A stretch of DNA of 64,000 nucleotides from Cryptomeria japonica (Eukaryota; Streptophyta; Pinopsida; Cupressales; Cupressaceae). Positions 23,732 to 36,265 of the stretch are shown here, one piece after another. Each line of letters begins with the position of its first letter. The first letter of the stretch is position 1. The stretch spans positions 609,963,209 through 610,027,208 of the forward strand of contig NC_081413.1 of assembly GCF_030272615.1 (NCBI RefSeq), given 5' to 3'. The notes beneath the pieces were generated by a model. It searched no databases. It was given only the letters and a program-made list of their open reading frames with translations, and was not told where the DNA came from. The position numbers were made by a program, and so were the translations under genes.

Positions 23732-25560
23732 ATGGTTTGTCTAGTATCAATCTCTTCTCCTATATTTGATGGTTCAAACTTTTTTGTTTGGAGCTACAGA
23801 ATGGAAGTTTTCCTATCCTCCCTAGGGTTTGATGTATGGATGTTAGTAGTTGATGGTCTTCCTAGAAAGGTCCATCTTCCTACTAGATTTGTAGAAGAAA
23901 TAAAAAACTAGTGCAATGAAGAAGCCATGATGGCTATTTTCAGTGGACTCACCAATGATGTCTCAACACAGGTGAATAGGTGTAAAAAAACAAAGAGCTT
24001 ATGGGAAAGATTGAAGAAGCTCTATGGAAATGAACCCTCAATTGTAGAACCATAAATTGAACCAAATATGAGAAATACTTGTCATATTTAACTGGGTGAT
24101 GAACATAGATCTGCTAGCAGCCATAACAGTGATGAAGAAGGAGCTCAGCTCTTCGTGGCTCAAGAATCTGAAAGTGGTTGGGCAAATAGTTCCCTTCAAC
24201 AAAATATGTTGAACAGTGATGATGATGAAGAGGAAGACATGGCAGATAGATCTTGCCATCAAGATCCTTCTAATGATGAAGAAGTAGTAGAATTTGACTT
24301 TGAAGGAGAGCTTGTAAATACTCTTGAAAAACTCATTAGAGTTAAAAGGGAATACAAGCTATTCAAGAATGTTGCTATTGTGGAGCAGAACCAGTTAGTC
24401 AAATGCCTTCAAGAATCTAAGAAATGCATCTCAGAGTTGAAGACTTAGGAAGAAGACACCAAGAAATGTCGATGTGATGATCTAGCCTCTTAGCTAGAGA
24501 TAAAAGACAAAAAAATTCAATGGCTGCTTGAAGAAAACAAAGGCCAGACCTCTCCAGTTAGAAATGTTCCTCTAAAGAAGGTTGACCTGACCACAACTGG
24601 TGTGGACTTGCAGACAAAAGTGAAGATCAATGCTGCAAGAAGGTATCTTCATACGGTTCCCAGAGGTAAGGGGAAGATGGAAGAAGAAAACTCCACCAGA
24701 AGCAGGAAGAAGACGAAGCAGCAAAGGAGATCCTCCAAAGACAGAGGACAGAAAAATGCTACCACCCATAGGGGGAAGCAAGCATGGGAGAAGAAGAAGA
24801 GATTAGATGGAAGAGGTGCTCAAAATGGACAACAAAGGATCCATTCTCAAAAGGGTGAAGATGGGGATGCAAAATGGGCAAGATCTCCTCATGCATGGCA
24901 AAGTAAATATGTAAGTCATATGTCATCATTTATCGGTTATTGCTTTACATGTAATGATTATGGCCATAAGGAAAGGGAATGTAGAAAAAGATCTAGAAAG
25001 AATAATGTAGGATCTCATAGAAATCATGCTTATGGGAAGGAGGTATCCAGAAGTAGATACATGCATGTTCCTTCTCTCGGTTATGCAAAGATTATTTGTC
25101 ATAACTATAATGGATATGGCCATAGAGAGTTTAAATGCAGGAAGAAGAACTTGTAGTTACATGGAGACCAACAAAATAGTCATGCTCTATAGATAAGCAA
25201 AGATAGAGCATATGGAAGATAGAGATCTGCATGGAACCAAAGGAGAAATGTCCCTGCAAGAGTAAGAGGTTCACTGGTTTCGGTTGCTAGTCAAAGCAAC
25301 ATGACCGGGAGAAGATGGTCAAACCAGTATGTCAAGAGATTTCCCAAGCACAAGGTTGGGATGGATGTTGTGTGCTACTATAGTGCTACTTCCAGCTATT
25401 ATGGAGAATCAGTAGGTGCAAGGATCAATCAATAGGAGAAGAAGAGACCGGCTCCCAAGCCTGAAAATAGGAAGAAGAATGAGTCCAAGCAAGTATGGAG
25501 GAAGAAGACCGTGAACCAAAATTGTGCACTCATTGCACAAGTGATATCTCCTAAGGCCTA
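23732..25560 (+). pseudogene. C Gag-like protein with zinc knuckles, decayed
   Basis: One frame runs from the ATG at 23732 to TAA at 25560 (about 609 codons), broken by several TAG and TAA codons. The first about 110 residues (FDGSNFFVWSYRMEVFL, later SLWERLKKLYGNEPS) are the start of a copia UBN2-type capsid. The rest of the capsid is missing, and an acidic stretch (DDDEEEDM) follows. A coiled-coil-prone part and two knuckles come next: CFTCNDYGHKEREC, intact, and CHNYNGYGHREFKC, in which the second Cys is Tyr. The tail is basic. The internal capsid loss suggests that particle formation would depend on Gag from another element. Confidence 0.8.
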
Positions 25561-26659
25561 AAGGAGATGCAGGATCTTAGGGGGAGTAATGTAAATTGAA
25601 ACAATCATTCACCTCCTTAGTAAAGATGGCAACATGGAAAAACATGTTGTTGTCGGTGTGAAAGAGGAAAATACAAAGATAAGTGTGCGTAGATGCTACC
25701 TTGACCACACACCTTCATATCAGTGATGGATCATGACTGCATATGTCAAGAAGTAATGGTTAACAATTGGTATCATATGTTAACCAGTATGTGCAGGATG
25801 TTACCGGTATAACTGCTAACAGGAACTTGCAAGTTATAGATGACAATGAAGTTGGAAGTTCATTGCATAACCCCAATAGCATGGAATGAGGAGTTCGTGT
25901 CTCGGGTGGTATTGGAAAATACCTAAATGACATATGATTGGCTAGGGTTATTGATAATGCAGGCATGCATATTTTTGGGCTAACCGGTTTTGATTTATGG
26001 CATGATGATAACATTGTCTAGCATTGTGTAGATCCAGAATCATGTCATAAGCTATGGTGGATATAATGGAGTTGAAGGATCATCAGATGATCACATATGC
26101 ATAGCTGAACCAGTATATGGAGGAAATTGGAGTCTCGGTACTATACATGATCGAAGATGAGGACCTGAGATGTATGACTTAGGGGGAGTTCAAGTGCTCA
26201 TCATGAAGAGTCTCATAATGAAGAGCTGGCTTGCTTGAACTTGCAGGGATATTGACTGCTCAAATTGCAAGAGATGGAAATTGCAGAGGTGTTGCAGGTT
26301 GACCAATAGGTGAGCAGTATTCACTAACACATCAACAATTGGTATTGGTCATTCTGCAAAATGAGCTCAAATGGTTTCAGACTTGCATACTCAATTAGTG
26401 TCAGTTGATGGTTAAGTTCCCCATCTCAAGTGATGTGACTTGAGAAGATGTAACAATCGGTGACAAGATAACAAGTGGTATCAAAGGAAGTGTTGCATCC
26501 AATAAAGACAAAGTGGGAGAAATAATTCTGTCACTGACCAGTAAATACAAGGAGGAATGATATCCTAATAGTGCCCTTTGTCATTGTTGTCAAAGGGGAG
26601 AAGGATTATGTAGTATGCCAGATACTACATGTGTTGACATCAATGCCAAAGGGGGAGAT
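25561..26659 (+). other. C 3' non-coding interior and polypurine tracts
   Basis: No ORF or pol motif. Two purine tracts: TTAGGGGGAGTAATG near 25577 and GCCAAAGGGGGAGAT at 26645-26659, the latter directly against the 3' LTR. Confidence 0.8.
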
Positions 26660-29103
26660 TGTTGGCATTGTGTTGTCATTGATGCCAACCGATATGGGAT
26701 GACCACTGGTAGTAGAGATGTATGTGCAACACTGCTATGAAGAAGTACAAGATGAGATATCTTGCATATCCCCTTGTTTTGCAGAACACCGATAATGGTA
26801 AGGAAGATGACCTTAGGAGTCACCAGTGCAATAAGTTAGTGACTGACTTGTGTGATGAGATAGAAAGGTATTTGAGCGGTTGTTTGTGATAAAGAGGCAG
26901 AACATTACCTGAATCCCATCAACACTGGAAGAGAAGAATGAACCGGTATGTTGTGAGGTTGAAGAATAGCAGGACTCCCACTGGATGAAGATGTAGTCAT
27001 CATGGGAAGCAATGAATGACAATGAATGTGCTCACATCAGTTCACATATGCCTGTTTGAAGAGATGTTGCACAATAGGGAAATTACATGAGCATATGGCA
27101 GAAAGCAGATGGTGTTACTCGACCAAGTAAATGGAACTTATCTCCTATTATGCATTAAATGCATTTTGGAGAGATAAGAGTGAAGAGGTAAAGGCAAGCA
27201 CTTGAAGTATTACACCAAATCTACCGATGAATTGAAGGAATGCCCTAAGTGCATGAGATCAAGGTTATGCACTAAACCAAAAGAGAAGGCATGCTTGAGA
27301 TGCCAGTACAAAGGAACTATGAAGTGTTTGTCACCTTGACAAATCGGTAGAGGAAGGAACTACACTGATCAGGAAGAAAGGATGAGTAGATGCAAACATA
27401 GGAATCTGACCTCACTGAAAGAAGATGGATTCTTGTGAAGGTTGATGACATGGTGTCATCAAGAGTGGTAACTAGTATATGAGTCCACCAATTATATAAG
27501 CAAGGTGTAGTTGTAGAAGATTTCCCACTTGTGGAAATGAGCATGCTTTGGATTTACCAAATCTGGAGACCGGTTTGAGAGTTCCATCGATAGTTCAAGA
27601 TGAGGGCAGATATGATAAGGTAACTAGTAGAATGGTTGAGACCGGAAGGGTTAGCAAATCGGCAGAAGTAAGAAAATGGTAGAGTGGTTGGTCGATGATC
27701 CTACTTGGACTGACTTGAAGTACCAAGCTGGTAGTTAGTTGATATGGATGCCACCAGGAGTCAACATGGAAAACCAGCGTTTGGATAAAGATGGAATGTA
27801 CATCGACAGGGTTGTTGCAGGGTTGGTTGGCTTTAATGAAAGGTCACACAAATCACGAGACTTAATGCAGAGCGATTGCAAGGGTTTGAGGCTCGAGGTC
27901 TGGAAGACCACTACGAGTCAGCCTAGAGTGATTGAGAAGATCAAGGCGATAGAGAAAACAACACAATAGATCTTTTGTGATTGACCAAGGGATCAGCTAT
28001 TAGGGTAAAAAGCAAGTCGCCAGAGATGGAAGGCATGATCTAGGAGATGCAAATATGGCGGAGTTGTTCATTCGGATGTCAGAAAGATCAGATCATGCAA
28101 GATTTGATTGGATTTGGTTTTCCTCAAGGATGGTGAGGAAACCCTAACCGCCTATATTATGAATTGGCTTTTGGAGGGAAAACTAGTCTGTAAGTATGTG
28201 GCAGAAGAGGAAGTTTCATGCTATGGAAGTATAGAATATTGTGGGATTGCGAAGTTGAAGGTTTCAAAAAAAAAGGAAAGAGAGAAACTAGCCTAGTACT
28301 TAATGATCATCTAAGAAGAGAGTGAGAGAGAGGGAGAATCTGGTTGAAGCATTCAACTGGTTGGAGTGAAGAACCAGTAGTGTTCAAACCGGTCAAGCAG
28401 AAGAGAATGAGGCTGCAGAGAAGGTAAACTAAGAATCGACAGAGAGTAGAACTAGTGAAGAGAAGAGAGCTTATGAAGGAGATCCCACAGAGAAGCAGTA
28501 GGTGAAGAACAACAAGAAGAGTGAGTCGGTGTAGCAGAGAGGATATCTCACCGACAGAGAAAAATATATGAAATGGTTGCAAGATTCACTTGTAACAAGA
28601 TAACCACTTATGTATTTGATGTTTACTTTGTGAACACTCAGTTGTTGCTCGGTGCAAGGGTTGTAGCTCCTTGGGTTGGTGCCCTAAAGTCAGGGGTTGG
28701 TGCCCTAAAGTTAGGGGTTGGTGCTCCTTTGGGTTGTATCCCATAAATCAGGTAGGGGTTGGTACTCCTTGGGTTGGTGCCCTAAACTTTGTAACTATGT
28801 TTTACTGTGAGGTTGGATTGGAGCAATAGAGTCCAGCAACATTGCTCACTTGGATTGGAGCAATAGAGTCCAGCAACATTGCTCACTGAGGTTTTTTGCA
28901 TCTTGGGTTTTCCTCGTATATGTTGGTGTTATGTGATGTCTCATTGTGTGTGTGTGTATTTGAGTTAGTCTCATCACTAACAGGTTAGTCTGCATTGTGT
29001 TTGATTCACAAACCGGTATGCTCACAAAGGAGAGATGAAGGGAAAAAATTTGAGAACCACTGATTCACCCCCTCCCCCTCTGAGTGGTGCATTGTGTCTA
29101 ACA
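26660..29103 (+). repeat. C 3' LTR
   Basis: It is 57 bp longer than the 5' copy. A perfect 37-bp tandem duplication (28814-28850 and 28851-28887) and a roughly 20-bp duplication near 28679-28720 together explain the difference. Confidence 0.93.
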
Positions 29104-30229
29104 TAACTGATCAGACTAAATAGGCAATAGAGCAGGTGGTATGGACATATGTATGTGGATGCAGTGCTAACTGCAAAGATTCGATTAAGCTCATGTGGAT
29201 GAGTGCTTGGACAATGCACAAGTCAAGAAGAAGGTCATTTTGATGGGGTAAGCTCAGAGATTGGGGATAAGCTCAATGTAGTGGGATTATCTTTATTCAT
29301 AGTTTGGACAAAGAATCATCATCTCCTGAAGGTGGGGAATTTGCAAGGTCAGTGGATCAATTTTCCTAATGAAGATATAAGCAACCTTGATATCCGTTGG
29401 AGAGGCATGCGAAGTTTTATGCAGTGGTGTGGATTAAAGAATGAAGGAGACAACCAGCTGCAAGCGAGGGAGGGGGAATGATGGGGATCAACGCGAGAGT
29501 CATCCTGCACAGATGTCATTTATTTGGCAAGTAAAGTTGTACAATCCTCATCATTGCAGAGTTGTGGAAGACATTAGAATATCTGATTTTTTTTATGGAA
29601 TATGGATAGTGGGGAAGCCACATGTTAGATTATTCAATTTCTTGAATATGAATATCAAGTGGGTGGGTGGGTGGGTGGGGGGAAGTGGGGAGGTGAATGG
29701 AGGATCACAGGATCATTTTTCTTGTGGAATGACTCATGTAACATCAGAGCATTTGAAACAATGAATTTGACTACTTGAGTCATGTCAATTAATTTTGCAC
29801 ACTTAAATTAATCGTCTCCACTTATATCAATTCACCACCTTCAATTTGAAACAAGCATGGTGTGAGCATTTGTCAAACTACATGTCAAATTATTAGATTT
29901 ACAAAAATATGGATACTGGGTGGGTGGGTGGGGGGAAAGGGTGGAGTGTAAAATGAAATTTTCTCGCAAACACTATAAAAGTGGCAAAACCACGAGACTA
30001 GGGGGGATATAAGTCTCAACTGTGAAAAGCTAGTTTGTCCAAGAAGATGATGGATCTAGCTTATTTACCTTGACGCTTGAAGGTAGGTTTTCACCAAGGT
30101 ACTTGTCCATAGCTCCATAAAGTGGTTTTCACTTATGGACGAATTGATTTTTCTTTACTTTTTGCATTTTTTTATATTTTTCTTGATTTTTTTATTTTTT
30201 ATTTTTGGAAAACTAGTGATCTCTGAGGA
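29104..30229. other. B non-coding stretch with two G-quadruplex-type tracts
   Basis: Lies between C and the end of B integrase. The plus strand has GGGTGGGTGGGTGGGTGGGG starting at 29661 and GGGTGGGTGGGTGGGGGG starting at 29918, each after an ATATGGATA phrase (immediately so for the second). No credible coding sequence. Confidence 0.7.
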
Positions 30230-33200
30230 CTAGGCATAAAATCTCTTCAGGTGCATGATATTCATAGGCTTATCCAAGGGTTCACCTTCAAGAGTGGCCA
30301 ACTGATAGGCACCTGATCCATACTTTGTAGTGATCACATATGGTCCAAGTCGATTAGGCTCAAACTTTCCTTTCTTTTCATAGTCTTGTAGGTTTCTTTG
30401 ATTTTCCATAAGCACAAGATCACCAATGTCAAATTCTCGATTTCAAACCTTCTTGTTATAGCTCAACCGTAGATGGTTTTGATATACCTGAAGGTGATTT
30501 AAGTCCTTGAGGAACCTTTCATCCAGTAGCTCAAGTCTTGTAGCCTAGCGACTCTATATTCTTCATCAGGGAGGATGTTCTATAGCGAAACCCTTAGTGA
30601 TGGGATCTCGATCTCAAGGTGTAGTACAAATTCAAAACCGAAGACTAAAGAGTACGGGTGGCCCTTGTGGGTGTACGATAAGCCCAAAGAGTGGGATGGA
30701 GTTGGAAGTGTCAATCACGACTAGCTTCATTGACTATCTTTTTGAGGATTTTGATAAGGGTTTTATTGGAAGCCTCAGCTTGACCGTTACCTTGTGGGTA
30801 GTATGGAGTGGAGAAGTAGTGTTGAATGCCAAACTTCTGACAAAGTTCTTTGACATCCTGATTCTTGAATGGTCTGCCATTATCTGTGATGATTTATTTA
30901 GGTCTTCCATATTGGCAGATGAGGTAATTTAGGAGAAACTTAGAAATTTGCTTTTCAGTGGTGAAGATGAGGGGCATGGCCTCTATCCATTTGGCGAAGT
31001 ATTCAGTGGCGGTTATTATGAATTTGTGGGCATTGGCTGAAGCGAGATGGATTTTCCCTGAGATCGAGCCCCCACTGAGAGAAGGGTCAGGGTGTAATGA
31101 ATAGTTGCATATCTTGAGAAGGTGCATGAATTTTGTCATTGTGTTTCTGACAAGGGACACATTTCTTCACATAATGGTATGTGTGTTCTTCTATTGTAAG
31201 CCAATAGTATCCTGTGCGCAAGATATTTTTAGCCAATGTGAGACCACTTGAGTATACTCCATAAATACCTTTGTGCACTTCGCGTAGTTCCCATTCAACC
31301 TCCTCTTTATCTAAACACCTTAGGAGGGATCCATCAAAATGCCTTCGAAAAAGGGTGTCATCGAGGATAGTGTAGTGGGCGAAATGACAGATAAAGGTTT
31401 GTTGTTGAGTTTTGGTGAGGTGTGAAGGGATGATATTGTCTCAAAGGTAGGAGAAGGTTTCTTGATACCAACCGGAGTCAGAACCAATGAGGACACGCAC
31501 CATTTCATACTCAGGGACATCATATGCCAGAATTAGGAGTTGCTCAACTAAGAACTCACACTTATGACTATTTGTCGACATCTGGAGGAGGGAACCGATT
31601 GTAGCCATAGCATCAATAATACGATTGTTTGTTCTAGGAATTTTATCAAACTGGATAAGAGGGAAATGCTTCTTGAGATCTTCTACCATGCTATGATAAG
31701 GGAGTAACTCATCATCCTTTTTCTAATACTCATCATTTACTTGTTTTATGACAAGTTGGGAATCACCATAAACCTGTAACTCAGTTATCTTCATTGGATG
31801 GCAAGGTGGAGGCTAGTGATTAAAGATTCATACTTTGCAATGTTATTGGTACATGTAAAGGCAATCTTATATGAGTTAGGGATGCAATCGCCTTGAGGTG
31901 TCACAAGCAAGATACCTACCCTTGATCCATTCTATGTGCAAGAGCCATCAAAGTACAACTACCATTTTAAAGATGTGGTGACAGTCATAATGGCATCATC
32001 TGGAAATTCTGTTATAAGGGGTGATCACCTTGAAGAGGAGCATCAGCCAATTGATCTGCTATAACTTATCCTTTGATTTATTTCTAGTCCACATACTCAA
32101 TGTAAAATTAACTTAATAGCATGACCCATTTTGTGGTTCTTCCAGTGAGAGCAACTTTGGACAACAAATAATTGAGGGGGTCAATTTTGATGATCAGTCT
32201 AATCTTATTATTGAGCATGTAGTGTCTTAGTTTCTGTGTGTTGAAGACCAATGCAAGGCAAGCTCTTTCTATCAGGGTATAATTGATCTCATACCCTATA
32301 AATGTATGACTGATGTAGTAGATTGTGTTCTCTTTGCCTTGGTTGTCTTTCTGTGCTAATAATGCCCCTAGTGCCACTATGGTTGTTGATATGTACAAGA
32401 GAAGCAGTTGTCCCTAAATAGGAGGAATCAAGACTAGAGGAGAAGCTAGATATTCTTTGAGCTTATCAAAGGCCTTTTGACAAAAGCAGTCCCACTTGAA
32501 TTTGGTATCCTTTCTCAGAAGATGTGCAAATGGGTGACACTTATCTACCAACTATGCAATGAATCTTCAGATAGATTGAAGTTTCCCTTGTAGGCTGTGT
32601 AACAATCTAAGTGTCCTTGGAGGAGGCATTTCCATAATAGCTTTCACTTTTGCGGGATCCACTTCTATGCCTCTGCCAGATACTATGAGCCCAAGGAGCT
32701 TTTCTAATGTGACTGCAAAGACACATTTCTTAGGATTTAAATGGAACTTATATTTTTTTGAAGTCTCTCAAATATTTGCCTTAGGATTGGATTGGAATGT
32801 GTTCATCTCTTATTTTTGACTTGATGAGGAGATCATCTACATAGTCTTCCATTGTTTTGTGCAAAAGGTCATGGAATATGGTTGTCATTGCACGTTGATA
32901 GGTTGCTCCTACATTCTTGAGTCCAAAAGGCATGACTTGATAGTAGAATGTGCCCCAAGGTGTTGTGAATGTTTTCTTGTGTTGATCTTCTTCTACTATT
33001 CAGATTTGGTTATAGCGAGAAAATCCATCCATGAAGGAAAGCAATTCATGCCTTGTTGTCAAGTCCATAATCATGTCGATGTTGGGCAAAGGAAAATCAT
33101 CTTTAGGGCATGCTTTATTCAAATCTCTGAAGTCCGTGCAAATCATGATGCCCCCAGTGGGCTTGCCAAGAGGTACAATGTTGGAGACCCATTCATAATA

Positions 33201-35062
33201 ATCAATAAGTTTGATGAAACCGGCATCCAACATCTTTTGCAGTTTTTCTTTGACTAGGAGGGCAATTTGAGGATGCATCTTGCGTAGTTTCTGCTTGACA
33301 AGTTTGACATCCAGACGAACTGCAATATTATGTACCACCAAGTCAGGATCAAGGCCTAGCATGTCAGCATATGAATAGGGAAAATTGATTTTTTTTATTT
33401 TTAGAAAGCTTATAAAATTTTGTTTCTCTTGATTAGTGAGTGACTTGGTGATGAGTACATTCTTTGGTGTTTCTTTTGTTCCCATATTGATTGTATCGGT
33501 TTCCTTAATGAGTAGAGGAGACTTTTCTTATTGCGAGGGAACCATGGTAGGGAGGTCAATTCCCTCATCTTCAACTGCCTAATCCAGGTTTTCACTTGAA
33601 GATGCATTCTTTATTTTTACTTTTTCTGTGTTCCAAGGTACCTCTGAGAGGTTTTGACCAGGGGACTTCTGATTTTTATTTTTATTTTCATTTTTGTGAC
33701 TGAGGGAGTTGACCTAACTACCAAAGTAAGATTCAGGATGAAACTAAACCCCATTGACAGAGGTGTGGCTCTTAAAGTCTTGCATGTTAAGTAATTCTAT
33801 AAGAGCATCATCATCGACATAGATGTCCAAAACAAGTGCTTCTTGTTGGTCCTGGTCAATGAGTTTGGGATGAACAATTTTAAGCTCATATGGATTAGGT
33901 GGAGTGACGGGGGTGATAGTGTTACATGGGCATCATGAAATATATCATCGAGGTATTCAAAAGGCACTTCATGGAATTCCTCTTCATCAAAATCTTTGAC
34001 CTTAGTCGGAGGATCTAGCTGAGCACCAACGACAATGATCTTAGGTATAGGAGAGAAACCCAAGCCTCTATTGTACTTATAGGAGATTGGAGAGATGGGT
34101 TCTTTTCTGCCTTTTTCTTCTAGTCCATGACCATGTTCTTTGTAACCCATCTTATCTACCATGACAGATTCTTTTGGATACATCTATTTTGGGATGTCTA
34201 CTGGTTCTTCATCTTCCTCTCGATACAACCAAGAGGTAGTCAGATTGTGATGGTATTTACATGGGTATCGGCAGGTTCTATGCGACCTACCAGGGAGTCA
34301 AAGACAGAGACGTAATTAGTCTAGTCATAATTGACATTGTCAGATAATGAGGCCTTGTCCTTATCATGTTTAGGAAATAGGTCTTGGTACATTTTGAGCT
34401 TATCATTGGAGTTACCAGGCTTTGCAAAGTCAACCACAATATCACCTTTATCAATAAGGTCTTGGATATAGTTCTTAAGTTTCATACACTTACGTGTGTC
34501 ATAAACATTGATGCGATGGTAGTCACATTATTCATTCTCATTATACCCTTGGGGCTTAGGTTGGTTGGGATCAAAAGGGTGTGTCATTGGGAAGACAACA
34601 ATGCCAGCCTTGACAAGATTTTGGAAAATAGCCTCAATGGGTTCAGTTAGTGGGGTATACTCACGCTGATTGTTGGATTAGGGAAGGAGATCTTGGATAG
34701 AAGTGGTTTTCTGAGGTTGTGATTGATCACAAGAGTTGGACTGGTTTCAAGGATTAGATTGGTTATTGAAGAAATTCCTAGTGGTGGTGGGCTTGGATGG
34801 TGCAACGATGGTTTGGACGCACTTGGCATCAGTGACCCCATCATTAACAACAGTTTTGTTCTTGGATCATAATTTTGGCTTGTCATTATAAGAGGAGGAA
34901 TTTTGATTTGATTTTTGATATTTTTTTATAGTTCCCTCCTCTAGGAGCACACGCTCTAAAGCTAGACCTTTCTTGGAAATGTCCTCAAAGGAGGTCAAGC
35001 ATTGACAAGTCAATGGTTTGGATAATTCTGGTATCAAGTTGCATTGAAATAAATCAATTTGA
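30230..35062 (-). pseudogene. B pol (RT, RNase H, integrase) and the end of gag, decayed
   Basis: Read on the minus strand from right to left. The end of gag has CDYHRINVYDTRKC followed by LKNYIQDLIDKGD near 34530-34450. RT follows at about 33485-32750 (ACPKDDFPLPNIDMIMD, FMDGFSRYNQI, YVDD near 32843-32832). RNase H-like sequence is at about 32400-31440 (GALLAQKDNQGKENTIYYIS, INYTLIERACLALVF). The integrase zinc-binding region (31278-31087) has CVPCQKH. The integrase core (31080-30690) has ITDNG and GNGQAEAS; its first acidic residue is Glu (TATEYFAKW, usually Asp). The C-terminal domain ends LEGEPLDKPMNIMHLKRFYA and a stop at 30230. I could not find a clear protease active site. Frameshifts and stops are frequent. 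It continues upstream beyond insertion D at 42881. Confidence 0.85.
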
Positions 35063-35067
35063 TTTAG

Positions 35068-36215
35068 TGTTGGCATTTTGATGACGTTTTGATTGTCATT
35101 GATGGACACACACTTTCTTGATGTATGAGTTATGCTCAACCAATAATTATTCCAATTGGTATTGTGTATTATTGAATGTATAGTCTTTAGACTATCAGTG
35201 TTTTGTAGAAAATGGTTTACCGATCACAAGCGGTACGAGGATCCCAAGCAGTTCGAGGAGCTCAAGAGGTACGAAGGAACCAAGCAGTAGTTAACTTTTG
35301 ATCATAACACTACGATCTACCAGTCTTCATTTTTGACAACTGGTAATCAGTATATTGTATTAATCGGTATTACTTTGTGATGAGTTACCAACCGGTATTT
35401 TTGTAATGTGTGATGAGTTATCATCCACCGACACTTTGGCGGTGATTTTGCGTCATGTTACCAAATGTGTCTAGATGCACTGAGCCTAGGAACTTGTAGT
35501 CTAATCCTATTGGACTAACATGAAATCAGATTCCTTTATAAGGACATCTTGTCTAGGGTTTGCATGTGAGGTGTGTGATGTATGAGAGATAGAATAGAAA
35601 AGGTTATGTGTGATCATTGAAGAGTAGATTAGGTCTATGTGAAGAGACAGAGTGTGGAGATATTGAAGACTGAAGTAATGCTGAAATGCATTAACAATGA
35701 GTTGTCAAGGATCTAACTAAGCATACTGTGCTATTGCCTAGATCATTCACTTGTTGATTACTAATATCTTCGACAAGTCTAAAACCCTTAACCGGGTAGG
35801 CCCAACAAAGCCTTTGTAAATCCTCTAACAAGGTGGTTCACAACTGTGGATCTGAAATCCTTTAACAAGGTAGTCTTTAACATGACTTATCTCCTAACAG
35901 AGTTCTAGATTCCTAACAGGATCTGTTCTGGTGAAGAACATTGTATGACCTTAACCGGTCTGGTTTCTATTATGCAGATAGTTACTTGTGAGTTTTTGCT
36001 CACCATGGTTTTTCCCATTTGGGTTTCCACGTCAAATATCTTGTGTTATGGTGATTGTGCTCTTGTGGGTGAATGCTTTGTTTTCTATTTGGTTTGCATT
36101 TATCTTAACCAGTTTATTAGTGAATCTATTGTGCCGGTTATCTGCTAAATTGTTTAAAAGTTTGTTTACAGTATTTTTTGGTATACTAATTCACCCCCCC
36201 TCTTAATATTCATCA
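35068..36215 (+). repeat. D 5' LTR
   Basis: Starts TGTTGGCATTTTGATGA and ends ATTCATCA. Same length as 41488-42635. It contains ACTAATTCACCCCCCC near its end. Confidence 0.94.
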
Positions 36216-36217
36216 AT

Positions 36218-36230
36218 TGGTATCAAAGCC
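36218..36230 (+). other. D primer-binding site (initiator Met tRNA type)
   Basis: TGGTATCAAAGCC, 2 bp after the 5' LTR, with one change from TGGTATCAGAGCC. The same changed base occurs in the second copy near 42639. Confidence 0.85.
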
Positions 36231-36265
36231 AACATTTCTATAAGTCTAACCACTTGGAAGGAGAT

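Larger units (their letters stand above)
21272..29103 (+). mobile_element. Element C: non-autonomous Sirevirus-like LTR element with gag only
   Basis: LTRs of 2,387 and 2,444 bp (TGTTGGCATTG...GTCTAACA) flank a 3-kb interior. The target duplication TAACT is exact (21267-21271 and 29104-29108). It has an initiator-Met primer site at 23661 and a polypurine tract GCCAAAGGGGGAGAT before the 3' LTR. The interior encodes one Gag-like frame followed by about 1.1 kb of non-coding DNA. No protease, integrase or RT motif was found. It inserted into the non-coding part of B. Confidence 0.9.

Noticed and set aside
21272-29103. A simple segmental tandem duplication of about 2.4 kb
   Set aside because: TG...CA ends, a primer site, a polypurine tract and an exact TAACT duplication show that the two copies are LTRs.
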